The position numbers were made by a program, and so were the translations under genes. The notes beneath the pieces were generated by a model. It saw only the letters and a program-made list of their open reading frames with translations. It was not told where the DNA came from and ran no database searches. From Colwellia sp. (GTDB lineage Bacteria > Pseudomonadota > Gammaproteobacteria > Enterobacterales > Alteromonadaceae), in assembly GCA_013215465.1 (NCBI GenBank), contig JABSOW010000019.1:1-64000 (forward strand): DNA of 64,000 nt. The letters run 5' to 3'. Positions 53,777 through 63,133 of this stretch are shown here, piece by piece (position 1 is the stretch's first letter; each line of letters begins with the position of its first letter).

Positions 53777-55351
53777 ATGGAATTTACTTGGGTTTTTTTC
53801 GCTTTTATCTGTGGCCTTGGTGCCAAAACCATTAATCTCCCCCCTTCTATCGGATTCTTAATTGCAGGTTTTGCCTTAAATTTTTTAGGTTATCAAGCCG
53901 ATGACAGCCTAACTACCCTCAGTAATTTAGGTATAACATTAATGTTATTCACCATTGGTTTAAAGCTTAATGTAAAAAGCTTATTTAAAAATGAAGTTTG
54001 GCTAGCAAGTTCATTACATACCATACTCTGGCTAGTTATTACGGTTGCTATTACCAAATTATTTGCCCTGTTAGCGATTAGCTATTTCACAGAGCTAGAT
54101 TTAATAACAGCGACACTAATTGCCTTTGCTTTAAGCTTTAGTAGCACGGTCTGTGTAATAAAATTACTAGAAGAAAGCGGCGAAATGCGAACCCGTCATG
54201 GAAAAATAGCGGTGGGTATACTTGTCATTCAAGATATCGTTGCCGTAACATTTTTGGTTTTTGCTACTGGTAAGGTTCCGTCCGTTTGGGCATTTGCTTT
54301 ACTGGCATTATTTTTGATTAAACCACTCATTAACAAAATAATTGACCAAGTAGGGCATGGTGAGTTAATTCCTCTTATGGGATTTTTTATCGCCCTTGGC
54401 AGCTATGAGTTATTTGAATTAGTTAATATTAAAGGTGATTTAGGTGCCTTGTTAATGGGCATGTTTTTATCCTCTAACCCTAAATCTACCGAAATAAACA
54501 AATCATTAATGAGTTTTAAAGACTTATTTTTAATTGGTTTCTTTTTATCGATTGGCTTTAGCGCGATTCCAACACTACAGATGTTAGGGCTAGCGGTTTT
54601 ATTAGTGCTAATTATACCGTTCAAATTTGTGCTGTTTTATGCGTTATTAAGCTTATTAAAGATCCGCTGTAGAACGGCTTACTTAAGCGCGTTAGCGTTG
54701 AGTAATTTTAGTGAATTTGGCTTAATCGTCGCTGCTATCAGTGTTGCTAATGGCTGGTTGAGTAATGAATGGTTAGTGATTTTAGCGCTAGCGGTCTCCA
54801 TGTCGTTCGTTATTACTAATGTACTGTATCGCTTTGCTCATAGTTACTTTGCTCAACATAAGGCCGTTTTTCATCGTTTTGAGCGTAAAGAAATTTTAGC
54901 TGAAGATACTTTCTGTCAACCAAGTCAGTCTCCTATCGTTATTATAGGTCTGGGCCGTGTTGGTATGGGCGCATACAGAGCTATAAGCGAGCACGGTAAT
55001 AAGCTCGCTTGGGGATTAGATGTAGAGGCTGAAAAAGTCGCTTGGTTGAGAGAACAAGGTGTGCACGCCTATTATGGTGATGCCGAAGATGCCTTTTTTT
55101 GGGAAAGAATAGACATGTCTAAGCTAGAGCTGGTGTTACTGGCACTACCCAATGTTATCGACAGTATGAGTATTACTGAACAATTAAGAAGCGCAAACTA
55201 TCAAGGAAAAATAGCCGCAATTGCTCGCTATGATGATGAACGCACTCAGCTAGAAAAATTAGGGGTTGATAAAGTGTTCAACTTTTACAGTGAAGCGGGT
55301 GTTGGTTTTGCTGATGAAAGTATGGCGTTAATTGAAGTAAAAAATACATAA
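53777..55351 (+). CDS. CPA2 family cation:proton antiporter with NAD-binding (RCK) domain
   Basis: Inner-membrane monovalent cation/proton antiporter of the Kef/YbaL group. The 524-aa product has twelve or so helices (INLPPSIGFLIAGFALNFLG, LSFSSTVCVIKLLEESGEMR, NIKGDLGALLMGMFLSSNP) in the first 360 residues. A TrkA-N type Rossmann domain follows from about 390 (PIVIIGLGRVGMGAYRAISE, GVHAYYGDAEDAFFWE). It lacks the second TrkA-C part of some Kef proteins. Potassium or sodium efflux under stress is likely; the gating ligand cannot be told. It ends in a double hairpin and terminator. Confidence 0.9.
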   Translation: MEFTWVFFAFICGLGAKTINLPPSIGFLIAGFALNFLGYQADDSLTTLSNLGITLMLFTIGLKLNVKSLFKNEVWLASSLHTILWLVITVAITKLFALLAISYFTELDLITATLIAFALSFSSTVCVIKLLEESGEMRTRHGKIAVGILVIQDIVAVTFLVFATGKVPSVWAFALLALFLIKPLINKIIDQVGHGELIPLMGFFIALGSYELFELVNIKGDLGALLMGMFLSSNPKSTEINKSLMSFKDLFLIGFFLSIGFSAIPTLQMLGLAVLLVLIIPFKFVLFYALLSLLKIRCRTAYLSALALSNFSEFGLIVAAISVANGWLSNEWLVILALAVSMSFVITNVLYRFAHSYFAQHKAVFHRFERKEILAEDTFCQPSQSPIVIIGLGRVGMGAYRAISEHGNKLAWGLDVEAEKVAWLREQGVHAYYGDAEDAFFWERIDMSKLELVLLALPNVIDSMSITEQLRSANYQGKIAAIARYDDERTQLEKLGVDKVFNFYSEAGVGFADESMALIEVKNT

Positions 55352-55452
55352 ATAATTTTGAAATCAAACCGATAAAAAAGCTCTGTGAATAATTCGCATT
55401 TATAAAAACTTGCACTACACTTACTGCAAGAAACAAAATGGTGATTATCACC

Positions 55453-55547
55453 TTGGCGTTTCTCTCTCTATAGCAATATAGAAAATGCTCGCAGTGTTTT
55501 GATATATTAACAGCGCACGGCTCAAACCCCTTTGAGCCTTCCTTTGG
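55453..55547 (+). ncRNA. Possible small RNA upstream of the terminator at 55548
   Basis: TTGGCG (55453-55458) and TATAGA (55477-55482) are 18 bases apart, a plausible promoter. Just upstream is a GGTGATTATCACC palindrome. Downstream is a hairpin GGCTCAA / TTGAGCC (55519-55538), then a strong terminator. Together they could give a transcript of about 90 bases between the antiporter and tatD. It may equally be just the antiporter's 3' end. Confidence 0.25.
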
Positions 55548-55577
55548 GCCCAAACCTATGTGTTTGGGCTTTTTTTA
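55548..55577 (+). terminator. Terminator after the CPA2 antiporter gene
   Basis: GCCCAAAC (55548-55555) pairs with GTTTGGGC (55562-55569), followed by seven T. It lies about 200 bases after the antiporter stop, which is far for a simple operon end. Confidence 0.85.
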
Positions 55578-55600
55578 TTGGGTAATTTAAAACAACTTAC

Positions 55601-56368
55601 TTATAAACTAAAAAGTCGATTAAAATTGTCGGTAGACAATTTAGCAATAGTGTCAATAGACTGCCCACGAATGCTCGCTAAATGTTTAGCAACTTCAACA
55701 ACATAAGCCGGTTGATTTTCTTTACCTCGATGTGGCACTGGCGCAAGATATGGCGCGTCAGTTTCAATAAGAAATTTATCATCAGGAACGAGTTTAGCGA
55801 CTTCTCTTAATGCGCTAGCATTTTTAAAAGTAACAATACCAGAAAAGGAAATATAGAAACCTAAATCAATTGCTTGTTTTGCCATATCCCAACTTTCAGT
55901 AAAACAATGTAAAATTCCACCCACAGCATCAGCACCTTCCGAGCGCAACATAGCTAAAGTATCTTCTTGGGCATCTCGGGTATGAATAATTAACGGCTTA
56001 TTCAGTTCTTTGGCAACAACAATGTGCTTTTTAAACGAGTCTAACTGTAGGCTCTTTGTTTCAGGCGCATAATAATAATCCAAACCAGTTTCACCAATAG
56101 CAATTACTGATGGATTGTCTGACAACAACCTTAGCTGCTCGATGTTTACTTCATCTTCTTGATTAAGAGGATGCATGCCACATGAAAGTAGAACATTCTT
56201 AAAACTTTTAGTTTTCTCCACCATGGCCGGAAAATCTTGCAAGGTTACACTAACACACAAAAGTTTATCTACTTTTGCATCACTTGCCGCTTGCACCACA
56301 TTAGCTAAATCATCGTTATAAAGGGATAAATTTAATCGATCTAAATGGCAATGAGAATCAATAAACAA
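55601..56368 (-). CDS. tatD: TatD family metal-dependent hydrolase
   Basis: TIM-barrel DNase/hydrolase with two metals. The 255-aa product has FIDSHCHLDRLNL (first metal site), AIGETGLDYYY, KPLIIHTRDAQEDTL, GGILHCFTESWDMAKQAIDL and LIETDAPYLAPVPHRGKENQ, the full TatD signature set. The context (tmk-holB-pilZ-tatD) matches YcfH/TatD-like genes in this conserved cluster, so it may be the YcfH paralogue and not TatD proper. Confidence 0.92.
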   Translation of the reverse strand: MFIDSHCHLDRLNLSLYNDDLANVVQAASDAKVDKLLCVSVTLQDFPAMVEKTKSFKNVLLSCGMHPLNQEDEVNIEQLRLLSDNPSVIAIGETGLDYYYAPETKSLQLDSFKKHIVVAKELNKPLIIHTRDAQEDTLAMLRSEGADAVGGILHCFTESWDMAKQAIDLGFYISFSGIVTFKNASALREVAKLVPDDKFLIETDAPYLAPVPHRGKENQPAYVVEVAKHLASIRGQSIDTIAKLSTDNFNRLFSL

Positions 56369-56445
56369 CAGAAAACTCCACAGGTAAGTTGAAATATAAG
56401 AAAAGGATAGTCAAAGCACAAAAAGAGCGCGTTGACTGAATAAGA

Positions 56446-56772
56446 TCACATCGTTAATGTCGGCTCAGATGAGCTTAATTGCCGAGCAATAGCTTGTTCG
56501 ATTTGATGGCGTATTTTATCTGGATCATCAATAAAGCTAACACCAATACCAGCAGGCGTTCCATTTTGAGCGCCCGTTGGCGTGATCCAACACACTTCTC
56601 CTTTGATAATTGATGGCTCTAAAGAATCAGGCAGCAATACATTTAGCTCAACTTCTGAGCCTAAGTCATAGGGCTCAGCAGTTCGAATAAACAGACCCCC
56701 CTCTTTTAAAAAAGGCATATAGGAGACATATAAATCATGCTCAGACTGAAATTCGATATTAATGGGGATCAA
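56446..56772 (-). CDS. pilZ: PilZ domain protein
   Basis: Type IV pilus biogenesis protein of the PilZ family. The 108-aa product starts with TTG, preceded by AGGAG at 7 bases. It keeps the fold pattern (ELNVLLPDSLEPSIIKGEV, GIGVSFIDD) but lacks the RxxxR cyclic-di-GMP motif, as original PilZ proteins do. It lies between holB and tatD as in Pseudomonas and Shewanella. Confidence 0.92.
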   Translation of the reverse strand: MIPINIEFQSEHDLYVSYMPFLKEGGLFIRTAEPYDLGSEVELNVLLPDSLEPSIIKGEVCWITPTGAQNGTPAGIGVSFIDDPDKIRHQIEQAIARQLSSSEPTLTM

Positions 56773-56813
56773 GCTGACTCTCCTGCTCTCGATCTAATAC
56801 AAAGCTGATACTA

Positions 56814-57815
56814 CTAAACTGAAAGATAACCATTCACTTCAATTTGATTTTGCTCAACCACATCACTCATTGACATTATAAGCTGTTCGCAAACAAATTG
56901 TTTATTTGCCTGCGTATAAGATTTTATTACTTTACACGCATTAATGATAACTTTATAGAGATTATTAAGCAGCTGTGTATTTAGTGTTTGTTTGTGTTCG
57001 TTATCATTACTACCAAGGAAATGTTGACGGAGTAAACTGACAGTAATTTGTTCTAACCATCGCAGTGCATGTTCATTATTGAGCAAGTATTGTAATAACT
57101 GAGATTCCCCTTGCTGATAACAAAGGTAATTTATATAGCAGTCTTTAAAAGCTTGAAACGCTTCATTAATTGCTTCATTAGTTAGCTCAGGTAATTGGGT
57201 TAAATTAACAAAAGCTTCATTATTTAAAAAACGAGGGCCAACATTAAGTGTTTGTCTCTGTATACCTTGTTCTTTTAATTGTGAGACTAACGCCTCACCA
57301 ACGGCAGGTCTAATGTTAAGGACGCGACAACGACTAATGATGGTTGGTAGTAACATTTCTATATCATTTGTTAATAAAATAATAACGCTATTATCACTAG
57401 GCTCTTCCAAGGTTTTAAGTAACGCGTTCATCGCTGCTTGAGTCATGGTTTGAGCATGTTCAATTAAGACGGTTTTAAATTGCCCTAAATAGGCAGTTTT
57501 TTGTAAAAAGCTATTTGCATGACGAATTTCATCAACACCTAAGCTATGTTTTTCAGCAACAAGATTAAGGTGATCGGGGTAAGTATTACTCTTTAGTAAT
57601 AAGCATGATTTACAATTACCACAACCTCGCCTGCTCACCACTTTATTTTCAACTGATTGAACCGGCTGTTTACACGTCAGTAACTTTACTAGCCATTGCG
57701 CTAATTCAAGTTTTCCGGAGCCAGCAACACCACTAATTAAAATAGCGTGCGGCAAGGTAGCATTGTTAAATTGTTGGCTGAGTAGCTGTTGATGTGCGAA
57801 TAACCATGATTTCAT
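56814..57815 (-). CDS. holB: DNA polymerase III subunit delta prime
   Basis: Clamp-loader subunit. The 333-aa product has ATPase-like fold remnants: ILISGVAGSGKLELAQWLV, the zinc module RRGCGNCKSCLLLKSNTYPD, LLKTLEEPSDNSVIILLTN and the SRC motif LLPTIISRCRVLNIRP. These are diagnostic for HolB. It follows tmk by 30 bases. Confidence 0.94.
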   Translation of the reverse strand: MKSWLFAHQQLLSQQFNNATLPHAILISGVAGSGKLELAQWLVKLLTCKQPVQSVENKVVSRRGCGNCKSCLLLKSNTYPDHLNLVAEKHSLGVDEIRHANSFLQKTAYLGQFKTVLIEHAQTMTQAAMNALLKTLEEPSDNSVIILLTNDIEMLLPTIISRCRVLNIRPAVGEALVSQLKEQGIQRQTLNVGPRFLNNEAFVNLTQLPELTNEAINEAFQAFKDCYINYLCYQQGESQLLQYLLNNEHALRWLEQITVSLLRQHFLGSNDNEHKQTLNTQLLNNLYKVIINACKVIKSYTQANKQFVCEQLIMSMSDVVEQNQIEVNGYLSV

Positions 57816-57845
57816 GTTAAGCCTGTATTTCCTGTTATTGCAGTT

Positions 57846-58484
57846 TTAAGTCAACTGACTTTCAAGTAATGAATCAATAATGTTAATCACATCAGACAAA
57901 ACATCTTCTTTAGATTGTGCGGCGTCAATGATCTCAAACTTTTCTGGACACTGCTCTGCTTGTTTTAAATAACCCTCTCTCGCTTTTGCTAAGAAGTCAG
58001 ATTTTTCATCTTCTAAACGGTCAAGTCCTTCACCTCGGCTGATAACTCTTTTTAGTCCTTCTTCGGGATCTAAATCTAAAATAATATTTTTATCCGCTGT
58101 AAATCCGTCAAGCGCTAAATCATTTATTTTCACTATTGTATCTAAATCAATACCTCTAGCAAAATGTTGAAAGCTAAAAGTTGCCGCATCAAATCTGTCT
58201 GAAATAACAATTTTACCTTGTGCTAAAGCAGGGATTATTTTTTCTTTAACGTGTTGAGCACGCCCTGCCCCAAACAGCATTAACTCAGTCATGTAACACA
58301 TTTCAGGCGTCGAGGCATCTAAAATTACCTCTCTTATTTTTTCACCAATAGGCGTACCTCCAGGCTCTCTTGTTAACAGAACATCAAAACCTTTCAAGGT
58401 CAGGTATTTTTCAACGCTCTTAATAACCGTTGTTTTGCCAGCACCATTGCTACCGTCAAAAACAAGCATAAAACCTTTTTTCAT
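57846..58484 (-). CDS. tmk: Thymidylate kinase
   Basis: Phosphorylates dTMP to dTDP. The 212-aa product has the P-loop FDGSNGAGKTTVIKSVEKYL, the DRX motif in IVISDRFDAATFSFQHFARG, LTREPGGTPIGEKIREVIL, and the lid region ISRGEGLDRLEDEKSDFLAK. It sits between mltG and holB as in most gammaproteobacteria. Confidence 0.96.
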   Translation of the reverse strand: MKKGFMLVFDGSNGAGKTTVIKSVEKYLTLKGFDVLLTREPGGTPIGEKIREVILDASTPEMCYMTELMLFGAGRAQHVKEKIIPALAQGKIVISDRFDAATFSFQHFARGIDLDTIVKINDLALDGFTADKNIILDLDPEEGLKRVISRGEGLDRLEDEKSDFLAKAREGYLKQAEQCPEKFEIIDAAQSKEDVLSDVINIIDSLLESQLT

Positions 58485-58521
58485 ATTATCTCTCGTTATT
58501 CTAATCTATGAATATAAATAA

Positions 58522-59556
58522 TTATTTTTTATTTCTTTGTCTTGCCAAAAATTTCCTCACGGCAATATTGTGTTCAGTGAGCGTTTTGCTAAATACATGT
58601 TTGCCATTACCTTGACTAACAAAATAGAAATAGTCACTCGTTGCTGGGTTTAATGCCGCTTTGATAGCAGATATTCCCGGCATTGCAATAGGTGTGGGGG
58701 GTAATCCATTTATTCGATAAGTATTGTAAGCCGTTTTTTCTCGTAGATGGGCGCGGGTAATATCCCCTTGGTAACGATCACCTAAACCATAAATTACCGT
58801 TGGATCCGTTTGCAAACGCATTTTTTTCGCCAGTCGGTTAATAAAAACCGAAGCGATTAATGGTTGTTCAGCTAAGTAACTGGTTTCTTTTTCTATTATT
58901 GACGCCATGATTAACGCTTGGTAGGCGTTTTTATAGGGTAATCCTTTCGCTCTTTGTTGCCATAACGGTGCGAGTTTCTGTTGCATAACGGCATGAGCAC
59001 GCGTTAATAAGTCAATATCTAAGGTGCCCTGAGTAAAAGCGTACGTTTCTGGAAAAAACCAACCTTCTGGATTATTTGCTTTGATATTTAAGCGTTGGCT
59101 TATTTCCTCAACGGTTAGTGTCGACAAGCTATGGGATAAACGCGGCTGTTGTTGTATTTTTTCTAACCAGTCCTTAAAAGTTGAGCCCTCAATAAAAGTC
59201 ATGCTAAATTGGTATTCTTTGCCAGTAGAAACATGTTCAAGTAAAGCCCTTAACGTAATATCTGGCGTTAATTGATACGTTCCGGCTTTTATTTTTACTT
59301 TGTCAGGGTTTAAACGAGCGTAACTTTTTAACCAAAACCTATTGGCTAACCAACCTTTATTAACTAATATTTTTGCAAATGAAGCAACCGAAGTACCTTT
59401 TTTAACTGTCAGTAGCTGTGCATTTTGCAACGGTAATTTTTTATTCAACTGCTTTTCAAGCAAAGCAAAGAAAGTGATAATAATGATTAAGCAACAAAGA
59501 AAAAAACTAACCAGTACTTTTTTAAATAGACTTATTTTAGCTAGGTTACTACTCAT
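58522..59556 (-). CDS. mltG: Endolytic murein transglycosylase MltG
   Basis: Cleaves nascent glycan strands in the periplasm. The 344-aa product has one N-terminal membrane helix ([20 protein letters not shown]), a LysM-like part ([20 protein letters not shown]) and the YceG catalytic domain. The catalytic glutamate is in [20 protein letters not shown], and [20 protein letters not shown] and [18 protein letters not shown] are family signatures. It overlaps pabC by 4 bases. Confidence 0.95.
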   Translation of the reverse strand: MSSNLAKISLFKKVLVSFFLCCLIIIITFFALLEKQLNKKLPLQNAQLLTVKKGTSVASFAKILVNKGWLANRFWLKSYARLNPDKVKIKAGTYQLTPDITLRALLEHVSTGKEYQFSMTFIEGSTFKDWLEKIQQQPRLSHSLSTLTVEEISQRLNIKANNPEGWFFPETYAFTQGTLDIDLLTRAHAVMQQKLAPLWQQRAKGLPYKNAYQALIMASIIEKETSYLAEQPLIASVFINRLAKKMRLQTDPTVIYGLGDRYQGDITRAHLREKTAYNTYRINGLPPTPIAMPGISAIKAALNPATSDYFYFVSQGNGKHVFSKTLTEHNIAVRKFLARQRNKK

Positions 59557-60365
59557 GATGCCGCTGTTACTTTTGGAATAATCACGTTACGTAGGCGCTG
59601 AGGTAGGATTATTGATAAATTTTGACCATTATAACTTTTAACCGGCATCACTCCCATCACACAATTACAAATAAACATCGCTGGCGAACTTGCCAACTCA
59701 GTTAATGTTACTTTTTTAATTAAGGTATCCGGATATTTTTGTAAAATAGTTTGTCGCATAATGCCATTAACACCACTACTGGTTATCTCAGGTGTACAAA
59801 GCTTGCCATTAAGCCAAAAAAACAAATTAGCGCTAGTCGCTTCAATTACTTCATCATTAAGATTGGTGACCACTAAATCATCTTCTTTGGTGTTAGCAAG
59901 TTCCTGGCGCAAAAGCACTTGTTCAAGGCGGTTAAGGTGTTTTAATCCACTAAGCATAGGATTGATGCCAATTTGTTGTTTACTATTTCCTAGTGTAATC
60001 CCCGCTCTAGCAAGTTCATCATAATGCTTAGGGTAATCATACACCATAATGATAAGGTCACTCTTTGGCTCAGTAGAGCGAGCATAACCTCGTCCACCAG
60101 TACTAGCAGTGATGATAACTTTGAGTACCGCTAAATTATATTGCTTAGCAACTTGGCTTAATTGCTCAGTTAATTCAACCTTGTTTGGCGCAAATAAAGC
60201 TAACTTTTTACAACCTAAAAGTAAACGTTGAATATGTAAGGATAAATACTGCACCCTGCCATCAAAAATTTTAGCGGTAGTAAATAAACCATCGCCATAG
60301 GCTAGACCACGATTTTCAATATCGATTTGATTCTGTTCTATGCCATTAACCAAGCAAAATTTCAT
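59553..60365 (-). CDS. pabC: Aminodeoxychorismate lyase
   Basis: PLP fold-IV enzyme giving 4-aminobenzoate for folate. The 270-aa product has [20 protein letters not shown] at the start, [19 protein letters not shown], then [16 protein letters not shown] (PLP lysine region), [20 protein letters not shown] and [12 protein letters not shown]. Its place between fabF and mltG is the conserved one. Confidence 0.94.
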   Translation of the reverse strand: MKFCLVNGIEQNQIDIENRGLAYGDGLFTTAKIFDGRVQYLSLHIQRLLLGCKKLALFAPNKVELTEQLSQVAKQYNLAVLKVIITASTGGRGYARSTEPKSDLIIMVYDYPKHYDELARAGITLGNSKQQIGINPMLSGLKHLNRLEQVLLRQELANTKEDDLVVTNLNDEVIEATSANLFFWLNGKLCTPEITSSGVNGIMRQTILQKYPDTLIKKVTLTELASSPAMFICNCVMGVMPVKSYNGQNLSIILPQRLRNVIIPKVTAAS

Positions 60366-60451
60366 ATATTGAAAGTTACCTTAAAAAACTAGCTCTTTGC
60401 CATCAGGACAATTTCTCCTGCATTGTCTAACAAGTTACATCGCTGTAACGA

Positions 60452-60537
60452 CATGGCACCACGACATACCGTTCGTCCTGAACATACACGCTCTTTGCCA
60501 TCCATGGCACCGCGACATACCGTTCGTCCTGAACATA
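60452..60537. repeat. 35-bp direct repeats, two copies
   Basis: CATGGCACC-CGACATACCG-TTCGTCCTGAACATA occurs at 60452-60486 and 60503-60537 with one mismatch, 51 bases apart. A shorter flanking piece (GCTCTTTGCCATC) is also doubled at 60392-60404 and 60490-60502. No protein is encoded. It lies between fabF and pabC. Confidence 0.7.
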
Positions 60538-60578
60538 AAAGCCTGAACACTTTGCAAAGATGCTAAATATTCAGGCTT
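60537..60578 (-). terminator. Terminator-like hairpin after fabF
   Basis: AAGCCTGAA (60539-60547) pairs with TTCAGGCTT (60570-60578) with a 22-base loop; on the minus strand a short T-rich run follows. It separates fabF from pabC in the cluster. Confidence 0.5.
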
Positions 60579-60612
60579 AATCAATTGATTTCAAGTTTTT
60601 AATAGTGACTAA

Positions 60613-61848
60613 TTAAACTTTTTTGAAGATTAGTGAACCATTAGTGCCACCAAAACCAAATGAATTACATAGCACATAATCTAATTTTACATCACGAGCA
60701 GTACCGGCAATATAATCTAAGTCACAGCCTTCATCAGGGTTATCCAAGTTTATAGTGGGAGGAACAACACCATGTATCAATGATTGAATACTAAAGATAC
60801 TTTCAATAGCACCCGCAGCACCTAATAAGTGACCTGTCATTGATTTTGTTGAGCCCATTAACACTTTATATGCATCATCACCAAAAACAGATTTCACTGC
60901 ATTGGTTTCAGCAATATCACCCGCAGGGGTCGATGTTCCGTGAGCATTAATATAACCAACTTTACTCACATCAATTTTTGCATCATTAAATGCATTGACC
61001 ATAGCACGCGCTGCACCCGCACCATCTGCTGGTGGTGAGGTCATATGATAAGCATCGCCACTCATACCAAAGCCAATTAACTCAGCATAAATTTTTGCGC
61101 CTCGAGCTTTAGCATGTTCATATTCTTCAACCACGACTACACCCGCACCATCACCCAGAACAAAACCATCACGGTCTTTATCCCATGGACGAGAAGCCGC
61201 TTGAGGGTCATCATTTCGTCTTGATAATGCTCTAGCAGCTCCAAAGCCGCCCATACCTAGCGTAGTTGACGCTTTTTCTGCTCCACCGGCTAACATAACG
61301 TCTGCATCGCCGTAAGCAATCATACGCGCAGCATGACCAATATTATGCACACCACTAGTACAAGCGGTTGTAATAGCTATGTTTGGTCCTTGTAAGCCAA
61401 ACATAATTGATAAATGACCAGAAATCATATTAATAATGGTTGAAGGCACAAAAAATGGAGATAGTTTTCTTGGGCTCGATGCTTTGAGCATTTTATCGTA
61501 ATTGTGCTCAATTAAGCCTAAGCCGCCAATGCCTGAACCGACTGCAACACCTATTCGAGGAGCATTTTCATCAGTAACTTCTATGCCGGAGTCTTTAATG
61601 GCTTGTACACCCGCAGCAACACCGTATTGAATAAAAAGATCCATTTTTTTGGCTTCTTTTCTTTCCATATAATCTTGTGCGTCGAAATTTTTAACTAAAC
61701 CGGCAAATTTAGTGGTGTACTCTGAAGTATCAAAATGTTCAATATTACTGATACCGCTTTTACCAAGCAGTAAATTATCCCAAGTTGTCTCTGGTGTATT
61801 GCCTAATGGGCTAAGCATACCAAGGCCGGTAACTACAACTCGTCTCAT
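60613..61848 (-). CDS. fabF: 3-oxoacyl-ACP synthase II
   Basis: Condensing enzyme of fatty-acid elongation, with a role in temperature-adjusted unsaturated fatty acid content in cold-adapted bacteria. The 411-aa product has [20 protein letters not shown], the catalytic cysteine in [19 protein letters not shown], and the histidines in [19 protein letters not shown] and [20 protein letters not shown] use the ATG at 61848 with AAGGTAG upstream; the frame runs 12 codons further. Between acpP and fabF is a strong hairpin. Confidence 0.97.
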   Translation of the reverse strand: MRRVVVTGLGMLSPLGNTPETTWDNLLLGKSGISNIEHFDTSEYTTKFAGLVKNFDAQDYMERKEAKKMDLFIQYGVAAGVQAIKDSGIEVTDENAPRIGVAVGSGIGGLGLIEHNYDKMLKASSPRKLSPFFVPSTIINMISGHLSIMFGLQGPNIAITTACTSGVHNIGHAARMIAYGDADVMLAGGAEKASTTLGMGGFGAARALSRRNDDPQAASRPWDKDRDGFVLGDGAGVVVVEEYEHAKARGAKIYAELIGFGMSGDAYHMTSPPADGAGAARAMVNAFNDAKIDVSKVGYINAHGTSTPAGDIAETNAVKSVFGDDAYKVLMGSTKSMTGHLLGAAGAIESIFSIQSLIHGVVPPTINLDNPDEGCDLDYIAGTARDVKLDYVLCNSFGFGGTNGSLIFKKV

Positions 61849-61882
61849 CGTTTTTCTACCTTTTAAAATAAAATAGGGATAC

Positions 61883-61922
61883 AAAAAAAGCGGTTACTTA
61901 ATTAGTAAGTACACCGCTTTTT
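61883..61922 (-). terminator. Hairpin with U-tract between acpP and fabF
   Basis: AAAGCGGT (61887-61894) pairs with ACCGCTTT (61913-61920), extended by TACTT / AAGTA inside; on the minus strand a run of seven T follows. It would end much of the acpP transcript before fabF and keep acyl carrier protein in excess. A second GCGCG / CGCGC hairpin sits at about 61935-61952. Confidence 0.8.
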
Positions 61923-61959
61923 AATTTTATTCATGCGCGCTTTAAAACGCGCTTAACAA

Positions 61960-62193
61960 TTACTGGTTAGCAGTAACGTAGTCAACTGCAGCTTGAACTG
62001 TAGTGATTTTTTCAGCTTCTTCGTCAGGAATTTCGGTATCAAATTCTTCTTCTAACGCCATTACTAGTTCTACTGTATCTAATGAATCAGCACCTAAGTC
62101 ATCAACAAATGATGAATTAATTTTAACTTCTGCTTCACTAACACCTAATTGTTCAATAGTGATTTTTTTTACGCGTTCTTCGATAGTACTCAT
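61960..62193 (-). CDS. acpP: Acyl carrier protein
   Basis: Carries the growing acyl chain on phosphopantetheine. The 77-aa product is acidic, with the attachment serine in [20 protein letters not shown]. Length and sequence are close to E. coli AcpP. It has its own promoter 50-80 bases upstream. Confidence 0.98.
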   Translation of the reverse strand: MSTIEERVKKITIEQLGVSEAEVKINSSFVDDLGADSLDTVELVMALEEEFDTEIPDEEAEKITTVQAAVDYVTANQ

Positions 62194-62239
62194 TATTTTT
62201 CCTTTACTTACTGAAAGTGCAATTTTTCAAATTGTGTGT

Positions 62240-62268
62240 AGTGTATTCGCCAACAGCTTTCCATGCAA
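62240..62268 (-). promoter_or_regulatory. acpP promoter
   Basis: On the minus strand a -35 TTGCAT (62263-62268) and a -10 TACACT (62240-62245) are exactly 17 bases apart, in the 163-base gap before acpP. Transcription from here would let acpP be made in excess of fabD and fabG. Confidence 0.65.
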
Positions 62269-62356
62269 GCCTATAGCTTTACTTTTTTTTGTGGTCTAAC
62301 CTGTTGACGCGATAAAATTTATAAAAAAAACATCGTAAACCCTTTAAAATTAAGAC

Positions 62357-63103
62357 TTACACCATATACATACCACCGTTAACATGAATTGTTTCTCCAG
62401 TGATATAAGCGGCTGCATCTGACGCTAAAAAGGCAACTGTACTGGCAATTTCTTCTGGTTTACCTAAACGGTTAGCAGGAACTTGTGCGAAAATACCTTC
62501 TTTTTGTTCATCCGTTAACATTTGAGTCATATCAGTATCAATAAAACCAGGAGCAACAGTATTAACGGTAATGCCACGAGAGCCAATTTCACGTGCTAGT
62601 GATTTGGTAAAACCTAATAAACCCGCTTTTGCCGTAGCGTAGTTAACCTGACCGGCATTTCCCATTGAACCAACAACAGAGCCAATATTAATAATTCGGC
62701 CATAACGTTTTTTCATCATAGGACGAATGACTGCTTTACTTACCTTAAAAACAGAGGTTAAGTTAGTATTAATAATATCTTGCCATTCATCGTCTTTCAT
62801 TCGCATAAACAAGTTATCACGGGTAATACCCGCATTGTTAACCAAGATATCAATAGCGCCATGAACTTCTTTAATTGCCACAAACATTGCCGCGATAGAA
62901 TCATCACTGGTGACATTTAATACTAAACCCATACCTTTTACCGGACCAGAGGCTAAATGTTCTGAAATTTTATCTGCGCCATGCTCTGAAGTAGCAGTAC
63001 CAATAACCGTAGCACCTAAAGCTTGTAATTGTGTCGCAATCGCTTTACCAATACCACGACTTGCACCAGTAACTAATGCAACTTTTCCTGTTAATGAAAA
63101 CAT
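62357..63103 (-). CDS. fabG: 3-oxoacyl-ACP reductase
   Basis: NADPH-dependent reductase of fatty-acid elongation. The 248-aa short-chain dehydrogenase has the cofactor loop VALVTGASRGIGKAIATQL, NNAGITRDNLFMRM, the catalytic Ser in INIGSVVGSMGNAGQ, and YxxxK in VNYATAKAGLLGFTKSLARE. It ends in the canonical VNGGMYMV. It follows fabD by 30 bases. Confidence 0.97.
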   Translation of the reverse strand: MFSLTGKVALVTGASRGIGKAIATQLQALGATVIGTATSEHGADKISEHLASGPVKGMGLVLNVTSDDSIAAMFVAIKEVHGAIDILVNNAGITRDNLFMRMKDDEWQDIINTNLTSVFKVSKAVIRPMMKKRYGRIINIGSVVGSMGNAGQVNYATAKAGLLGFTKSLAREIGSRGITVNTVAPGFIDTDMTQMLTDEQKEGIFAQVPANRLGKPEEIASTVAFLASDAAAYITGETIHVNGGMYMV

Positions 63104-63133
63104 ATTATTTCCTATTTATTCTTAATTGTTAAC

